From positions 1-64,000 of the forward strand of contig JAZQMC010000017.1 of NCBI GenBank assembly GCA_045543095.1: DNA of 64,000 nucleotides. Reading direction: 5' to 3'. A program made the translations under genes and the position numbers. This stretch comes from Fimenecus sp045543095 (GTDB taxonomy: Bacteria; Bacillota; Clostridia; Oscillospirales; Acutalibacteraceae). Position 1 is the stretch's first letter. Each line of letters begins with the position of its first letter. The notes under the pieces were generated by a model, which worked only from the letters and a program-made list of their open reading frames with translations, searched no databases and was not told where the DNA came from. Positions 58,785 to 64,000 of this stretch are shown here, piece after piece.

Positions 58785-61700
58785 TTATGCTTCAACGGAA
58801 ACTACATCTGAAATTGTTTTTTCGAGTTCAACTTCACTGTAGCACTTCATACCTGTACCTGATGGAAGAAGCTTACCGATGATAACATTTTCTTTAAGAC
58901 CCATAAGCGGGTCAATCTTGCCCTTGATAGCTGCATCTGTAAGAACTCTTGTTGTTTCCTGGAATGATGCTGCTGACAAGAATGAATCTGTTGCGAGGGA
59001 AGCCTTTGTGATACCAAGAAGAACAGGAGCACAAGTTGCGGGAACAAATGCTTCGCCGGTTTCTTCTGAACGAAGACGAGCTTTTTCATTTGCTTCTGCA
59101 AATTCACGCTTATCTGTTGTAGCACCGGGAAGAAGGTCTGTTGTACCTGCTTCTACTACCTTGAGCTTTCTCATCATCTGACGAACGATAACCTCGATAT
59201 GCTTATCGTTGATATCAACACCCTGCATACGATATGTTCTCTGAACTTCTTTGATAAGATAGTCATGAACAGCGTCAACACCGTTAATTGCGAGAATATC
59301 ATTGGGGTTAGGTGCACCATCTGTAAGAGCAGTCCCCTTCTTAACGAAGATTGGGTCGCCGTTTTCGTCTGTTTCTGCATTGAATGTCTTATGGAAGCCA
59401 TAAGGAATCATATATGCACGTTCATCACCGTTTTCGTGGTCAGTAATAACGATATGCTCGTTACCCTTGATTTCACGGAATGAAAGAATACCGTCAATTT
59501 CTGCAAGAATTGCATGAGTTTTTGGCTTTCTTGCTTCAAACAATTCTTCAACACGAGGAAGACCCTGTGTAATATCCTGGCTTGAAGCAACACCACCGGT
59601 ATGGAAGGTTCTCATTGTAAGCTGAGTACCGGGTTCACCGATTGACTGAGCAGCAATAATACCAACTGCTTCACCAACTGTTACAGGGTCACCTGTTGCA
59701 AGGTTTGCACCGTAACACTTGATACATACGCCGTGTTTAGCATCACAAGTAAGAAGTGAACGAATCTTAACTCTGCGTTCTGCAGGATTTTCTCTTGTAT
59801 TGATGATACCTGCAACAACCTTTGCCTTTTCTTCTGTAATCATCTCATCCTTTGATGCGATAAGGTTACCATCTGCATCGCAGAAGTCTTCAAGAAGATA
59901 ACGGCCTGTAAGTCTTTCGCTCAATGGCTCAATCATTTCCTTACCTTCGGTAATGTCGTAAACTTCAATACCGTCGTGGCAATGACAATCTTCTTCGTGA
60001 ATAATAACTTCCTGTGAAACGTCAACAAGACGACGAGTAAGGTAACCTGAGTCAGCTGTACGAAGAGCTGTATCGGCAAGACCTTTACGAGCACCACGAG
60101 AAGAAATGAAGTATTCAAGAACATTAAGACCTTCACGGTAGTTAGCACGAATCGGAACTTCGATTGTTTTACCTGATGTATTGGCAATAAGGCCACGCAT
60201 ACCGGCGAGCTGACGAAGCTGAGCCTTAGAACCACGGGCACCGGAGTCAACCATCATATAGATTGGGTTGTACTTGCCAAGGCTTTCAAGAATACCTGAA
60301 GAAACATCATTTGTTGTTTCTTCCCAAACTTTAATAACTGCTCTTGAACGTTCCTCTGCACTGTAAAGACCCATATTGAAGTAATCATTGATAACATCAA
60401 CCTGTTCTTCAGCAGCAGCAAGAAGTCCTTTCTTTGTTTCAGGGATTTTAGCATCACAAACAGCAACTGTAATACCGCTCTTTGTTGAGTACTTAAGGCC
60501 CTGAGCCTTAATCTTATCAAGCATTTCAGCAGCGATTGTAACACCGTGAACCTTGATACATTTGTCAATAATTTTACCAAGACCGCCCTTATTTACAAGG
60601 AAGTCAACTTCAAGCTTGAATGCATTTTCAGGGTCAGTTCTGTCAACAAAGCCCAAATCCTGTGGGATTGGATTGTTGAAGATAACCTTACCGAGTGTTG
60701 TTTCAACAAGCTTAGTAACCATTTCACCGTTAACTTCTTTAGTCATACGGATTTTAATTCTTGAATGAAGACCGATGTCGCCCTCATCATAAGCCATTGT
60801 AGCTTCGTCAACACTACGATATACATTGTAGATTGTATGCTCGTTGCCGTTTTCGTCTGTTACTACGCGAGGTGAACCAGGCTCATCATCCTTATCCATT
60901 GTAAGATAATATGAACCAAGAATCATATCCTGTGTAGGAACTGCAACAGGCTTACCGTCTGATGGTTTAAGAAGGTTATTAGCAGCAAGCATGAGAAGTC
61001 TTGCTTCTGCCTGTGCTTCTGCTGAAAGAGGTACGTGAACAGCCATCTGGTCACCGTCGAAGTCAGCGTTGAAAGCTGTACATACAAGTGGGTGAAGTTT
61101 AATAGCTCTACCTTCAACAAGTACAGGCTCGAATGCCTGAATACCAAGACGGTGAAGTGTTGGAGCACGGTTAAGCATAACTGGATGGTCTTTGATTACT
61201 GTTTCAAGTGAATCCCATACTTCTGTGCTTGCACGCTCAACCTTTTTCTTTGCAGATTTCATATTGCTTGCAAGACCAAGCTCAACAAGGTTCTTCATAA
61301 CGAATGGCTTGAAGAGTTCAAGTGCCATTTCTTTAGGAAGACCGCACTGGTAGAGTTTAAGTTCAGGACCAACAACGATAACTGAACGACCTGAGTAGTC
61401 AACACGCTTACCGAGAAGGTTCTGACGGAAACGTCCCTGCTTACCCTTAAGCATATCTGAAAGAGATTTGAGTGCTCTGTTGTTAGGACCTGTAACAGGT
61501 CTTCCGCGACGGCCGTTGTCGATAAGTGCGTCAACTGCCTCCTGAAGCATTCTCTTTTCGTTTCTTACGATAATTTCGGGAGCATTAAGCTCTAAAAGTC
61601 TTTTAAGACGGTTGTTTCTGTTAATAACACGTCTGTAAAGGTCATTAAGGTCAGATGTTGCAAAACGACCGCCGTCCAACTGAACCATAGGACGAATATC

Positions 61701-62405
61701 CGGAGGAATAACCGGAATAACATCCATAATCATCCATTCAGGACGGTTACCTGACTGCTTAAATGCCTCTGCAACCTCAAGACGCTTGAGAATTCTTGTT
61801 CTCTTTTGTCCTGTTGCATCTGTAAGCTCCTCACGAAGCTGTTTGCAAAGTTCAGGAATGTCAATTTCTTGGAGAAGCTCTTTAATAGCCTCTGCACCCA
61901 TACCTGCCTTAAACTCGTCATCATATTTTTCGACCATATCAAGATACTCTTTTTCGTTGAGTATCTGAAGCTTTGTAAGCTCTGTATCGCCGGGTTCGAT
62001 AACGATGTACTTTGCAAAGTAAAGTACTTTTTCAAGGTCACGAGGAGAAATATCAAGAATAAGACCCATTCTTGACGGGATACCCTTGAAATACCAAATG
62101 TGAGAAACGGGAGCTACAAGCTCAATATGACCCATTCTCTCACGGCGTACTTCTTTTCTTGTAACCTCAACGCCGCAGCGTTCGCACACTTTGCCTTTAT
62201 AACGGATTTTCTTATATTTACCGCAATGACATTCAAGGTCTTTCTGCGGTCCGAAAATTCTTTCACAATAAAGTCCGTCTTTTTCGGGCTTGAGTGTACG
62301 ATAGTTTATAGTTTCGGGCTTTTTAACCTCACCGTAAGACCATTCTCTTATCTGGTCGGGAGAGGCAAGACCGATTTTTATTGCTTCAAATGGTTTCTTT
62401 TCCAT
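58785..62405 (-). CDS. rpoC: RNA polymerase subunit beta-prime
   Basis: A 1206-residue beta-prime subunit. The N-terminal zinc finger has CHCGKYKKI and CERCGVEV. The Mg2+ site NADFDGD is at about 446-452, and the second zinc site is CDAKHGVCIKCYG. Length matches Firmicutes RpoC, with no large insert. It follows rpoB by 53 bases and ends at a strong terminator. Confidence 0.97.
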   Translation of the reverse strand: MEKKPFEAIKIGLASPDQIREWSYGEVKKPETINYRTLKPEKDGLYCERIFGPQKDLECHCGKYKKIRYKGKVCERCGVEVTRKEVRRERMGHIELVAPVSHIWYFKGIPSRMGLILDISPRDLEKVLYFAKYIVIEPGDTELTKLQILNEKEYLDMVEKYDDEFKAGMGAEAIKELLQEIDIPELCKQLREELTDATGQKRTRILKRLEVAEAFKQSGNRPEWMIMDVIPVIPPDIRPMVQLDGGRFATSDLNDLYRRVINRNNRLKRLLELNAPEIIVRNEKRMLQEAVDALIDNGRRGRPVTGPNNRALKSLSDMLKGKQGRFRQNLLGKRVDYSGRSVIVVGPELKLYQCGLPKEMALELFKPFVMKNLVELGLASNMKSAKKKVERASTEVWDSLETVIKDHPVMLNRAPTLHRLGIQAFEPVLVEGRAIKLHPLVCTAFNADFDGDQMAVHVPLSAEAQAEARLLMLAANNLLKPSDGKPVAVPTQDMILGSYYLTMDKDDEPGSPRVVTDENGNEHTIYNVYRSVDEATMAYDEGDIGLHSRIKIRMTKEVNGEMVTKLVETTLGKVIFNNPIPQDLGFVDRTDPENAFKLEVDFLVNKGGLGKIIDKCIKVHGVTIAAEMLDKIKAQGLKYSTKSGITVAVCDAKIPETKKGLLAAAEEQVDVINDYFNMGLYSAEERSRAVIKVWEETTNDVSSGILESLGKYNPIYMMVDSGARGSKAQLRQLAGMRGLIANTSGKTIEVPIRANYREGLNVLEYFISSRGARKGLADTALRTADSGYLTRRLVDVSQEVIIHEEDCHCHDGIEVYDITEGKEMIEPLSERLTGRYLLEDFCDADGNLIASKDEMITEEKAKVVAGIINTRENPAERRVKIRSLLTCDAKHGVCIKCYGANLATGDPVTVGEAVGIIAAQSIGEPGTQLTMRTFHTGGVASSQDITQGLPRVEELFEARKPKTHAILAEIDGILSFREIKGNEHIVITDHENGDERAYMIPYGFHKTFNAETDENGDPIFVKKGTALTDGAPNPNDILAINGVDAVHDYLIKEVQRTYRMQGVDINDKHIEVIVRQMMRKLKVVEAGTTDLLPGATTDKREFAEANEKARLRSEETGEAFVPATCAPVLLGITKASLATDSFLSAASFQETTRVLTDAAIKGKIDPLMGLKENVIIGKLLPSGTGMKCYSEVELEKTISDVVSVEA

Positions 62406-62458
62406 TAAATATAGCCCTTCTTCCTTTATCTATTCTAAAACTAAATAGGTTGAGTCAA

Positions 62459-64000
62459 TCAATAATCTGATTCGTCATCCATAGAATCTTCAAAATCAGG
62501 AATGATGTGCTCGTCATAGAAGCCTGAATCATCATCTTCATCTTCAACGATTCCGTCTTCATCTTCAAGAAGGAAACCGTCTTCACTTGTCACACTGCCT
62601 GTTTCTTCAAAATCAATTTCTGACTCTGCGGGAGGAACGAAATCAAAATCGTCATTTTCAAAGCCGTTTTTGATGTCGATTTCTTCGCCGTCCTCATCAA
62701 GAACGCGAACATCAAGAGCAAGTGCCTGAAGTTCCTTGATAAGAACCTTGAATGACTCTGGAACACCGGGTTTAGGAATGTTAAGACCCTTAACGATTGC
62801 CTCATAAGTCTTTCTTCTACCTGTAAGGTCGTCAGACTTAACTGTGAGGATTTCCTGAAGTGTATAAGCTGCACCGTAAGCTTCAAGTGCCCAAACTTCC
62901 ATTTCACCGAAACGCTGACCACCGAACTGTGCTTTACCGCCGAGTGGCTGCTGTGTAACGAGAGCATAAGGACCGATTGAACGAGCATGAATCTTATCGT
63001 CAACAAGGTGGTGAAGTTTAAGGTAGTACATAACACCAACTGTTACAGGGTTATCAAACTTTTGACCTGTACGGCCGTCAGTAAGAATTGATTTACCGTC
63101 TTCACGATAGCCTGCTTCTTTGAGTGCTTCACGGATGTCTGCTTCGTGAGCACCGTCAAATACAGGAGTTGCAATCTTCTGGCCAAGTTTTCTGTAAGCA
63201 AATCCGAGATGAACTTCCAATACCTGACCGATGTTCATACGAGAAGGAACACCCAATGGGTTAAGAACGATGTCAAGTGGAGTACCGTCATCAAGGAAAG
63301 GCATATCTTCCTGTGGAAGAATACGTGATACAACACCCTTGTTACCGTGACGACCGGCCATCTTGTCACCAACAGAGAGCTTTCTCTTCTGTGCAATATA
63401 GCAACGAACAATCTTATTTACACCGGGGTTGAGCTCATCACTGTTTTCTCTTGTGAATACTTCAACGTCAACAACGATACCGTATTCACCGTGAGGAACA
63501 CGAAGAGATGTGTCACGAACTTCTTTAGCCTTTTCGCCGAAGATTGCACGGAGAATTCTTTCTTCTGCAGTTGCAACATCAGTTTCACCCTTAGGTGTAA
63601 CCTTACCAACGAGAATATCACCTGAATGAACCTCTGCACCAACACGGATGATACCGTTTTCGTCAAGGTCCTTAAGTGCATCTTCACCAACGTTAGGAAT
63701 GTCGCGAGTAATATCTTCAGGTCCGAGTTTTGTGTCACGAGCTTCAATTTCATATTCTTCAATATGAATTGATGTATAAACATCTTCTCTTACGAGTTTT
63801 TCATTGATAAGAACCGCGTCTTCGTAGTTGTAACCTTCCCAAGTCATAAAGCCGATAAGGGCATTTTTACCGAGAGAGATTTCACCGTTTGAAGTTGAAG
63901 GACCGTCAGCGATAACTTCGCCTTCTTCAACCTGCTGACCGATTTCAACAATTGGACGCTGGTTGATACATGTGCCCTGGTTTGAACGCATAAACTTAAT
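62459..64000 (-). CDS. rpoB: RNA polymerase subunit beta (partial, 5' end outside window)
   Basis: The last 513 residues of RpoB; the frame stays open at the right edge, so the start is beyond the window. Conserved parts include RSNQGTC, NYEDAVLINEKL, GDKMAGRHGNKGVVS and GGKAQFGGQRFGEMEVWALEAYG. After the family core there is a tail of about 79 residues with roughly 36 Asp/Glu and one Lys. Such acidic tails occur in some Firmicutes RpoB proteins, though this one is long. It precedes rpoC by 53 bases. Confidence 0.97.
   Translation of the reverse strand: MKFMRSNQGTCINQRPIVEIGQQVEEGEVIADGPSTSNGEISLGKNALIGFMTWEGYNYEDAVLINEKLVREDVYTSIHIEEYEIEARDTKLGPEDITRDIPNVGEDALKDLDENGIIRVGAEVHSGDILVGKVTPKGETDVATAEERILRAIFGEKAKEVRDTSLRVPHGEYGIVVDVEVFTRENSDELNPGVNKIVRCYIAQKRKLSVGDKMAGRHGNKGVVSRILPQEDMPFLDDGTPLDIVLNPLGVPSRMNIGQVLEVHLGFAYRKLGQKIATPVFDGAHEADIREALKEAGYREDGKSILTDGRTGQKFDNPVTVGVMYYLKLHHLVDDKIHARSIGPYALVTQQPLGGKAQFGGQRFGEMEVWALEAYGAAYTLQEILTVKSDDLTGRRKTYEAIVKGLNIPKPGVPESFKVLIKELQALALDVRVLDEDGEEIDIKNGFENDDFDFVPPAESEIDFEETGSVTSEDGFLLEDEDGIVEDEDDDSGFYDEHIIPDFEDSMDDESDY

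Overview
The window looks like chromosome from an uncultured, low-GC, endospore-forming Clostridia member, most like gut Oscillospirales/Ruminococcaceae. The evidence is a complete spoIIAA-spoIIAB-sigF operon, separate rpoB and rpoC genes followed by rpsL-rpsG-fusA-tuf, a YmfF/YmfH peptidase pair, strong GGTGA/GGAGG ribosome sites, TTGACA/TATAAT promoters, and many glycoside hydrolases. No species can be named from the sequence alone. rpoB is cut by the right edge. The extreme left edge carries a MITE-like element.

Layout. 0-7 kb: a GH2 glycosidase, a 17-repeat MORN protein, the sigma-F sporulation switch and a DUF5696 lipoprotein. 7-18 kb: a zinc-ribbon/PASTA pseudokinase, two FAD oxidoreductases with a DtxR-type regulator, a divergent XRE regulator and alpha/beta hydrolase, a FAD-Rieske oxidoreductase, and a copper ATPase fused to a CopZ-like chaperone. 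18-24 kb: folD, lgt, ymfH and ymfF on the minus strand, then a radical SAM/SPASM protein. 24-42.6 kb: carbohydrate and housekeeping genes, namely GH3, RmuC, an orphan peptide-binding lipoprotein with VanZ and DUF1015, asnS-asnA, a surface-anchored GH51, a GH38 mannosidase with a GPH transporter and a zinc-ribbon membrane protein, and nagB.

42.6-44.4 kb is the most accessory-looking part. It has a Fic gene with a palindromic operator, then a stretch holding a 24-bp copy of the 3' end of tRNA-Lys, integrase-arm-like direct repeats and several hairpins, then the intact tRNA-Lys(UUU) itself. 44.4-64 kb is almost entirely minus strand: secG, a membrane-anchored MerR regulator, a divergent type IIA topoisomerase pair, two small conserved genes, then tuf, fusA, rpsG, rpsL, rpoC and rpoB.

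The strongest candidate for something undescribed is a BlaI-type repressor plus M56 membrane metallopeptidase lying between rpoC and rpsL. The peptidase has no penicillin-binding sensor. It carries three tandem copies of a roughly 125-135-residue domain behind a Thr/Glu-rich linker. Its promoter has two 17-bp operators of the form GTCTAT-N5-ATAGAC, and its upstream region is nearly identical to the rpsL promoter region. Other notable points are an internal ribosome site that should release the CopZ domain, a hairpin that hides the ribosome site of the FAD-Rieske gene, a MerR gene with a textbook 19-bp-spacer promoter, a kinase that has lost every catalytic motif, and several families of dispersed palindromic repeats.
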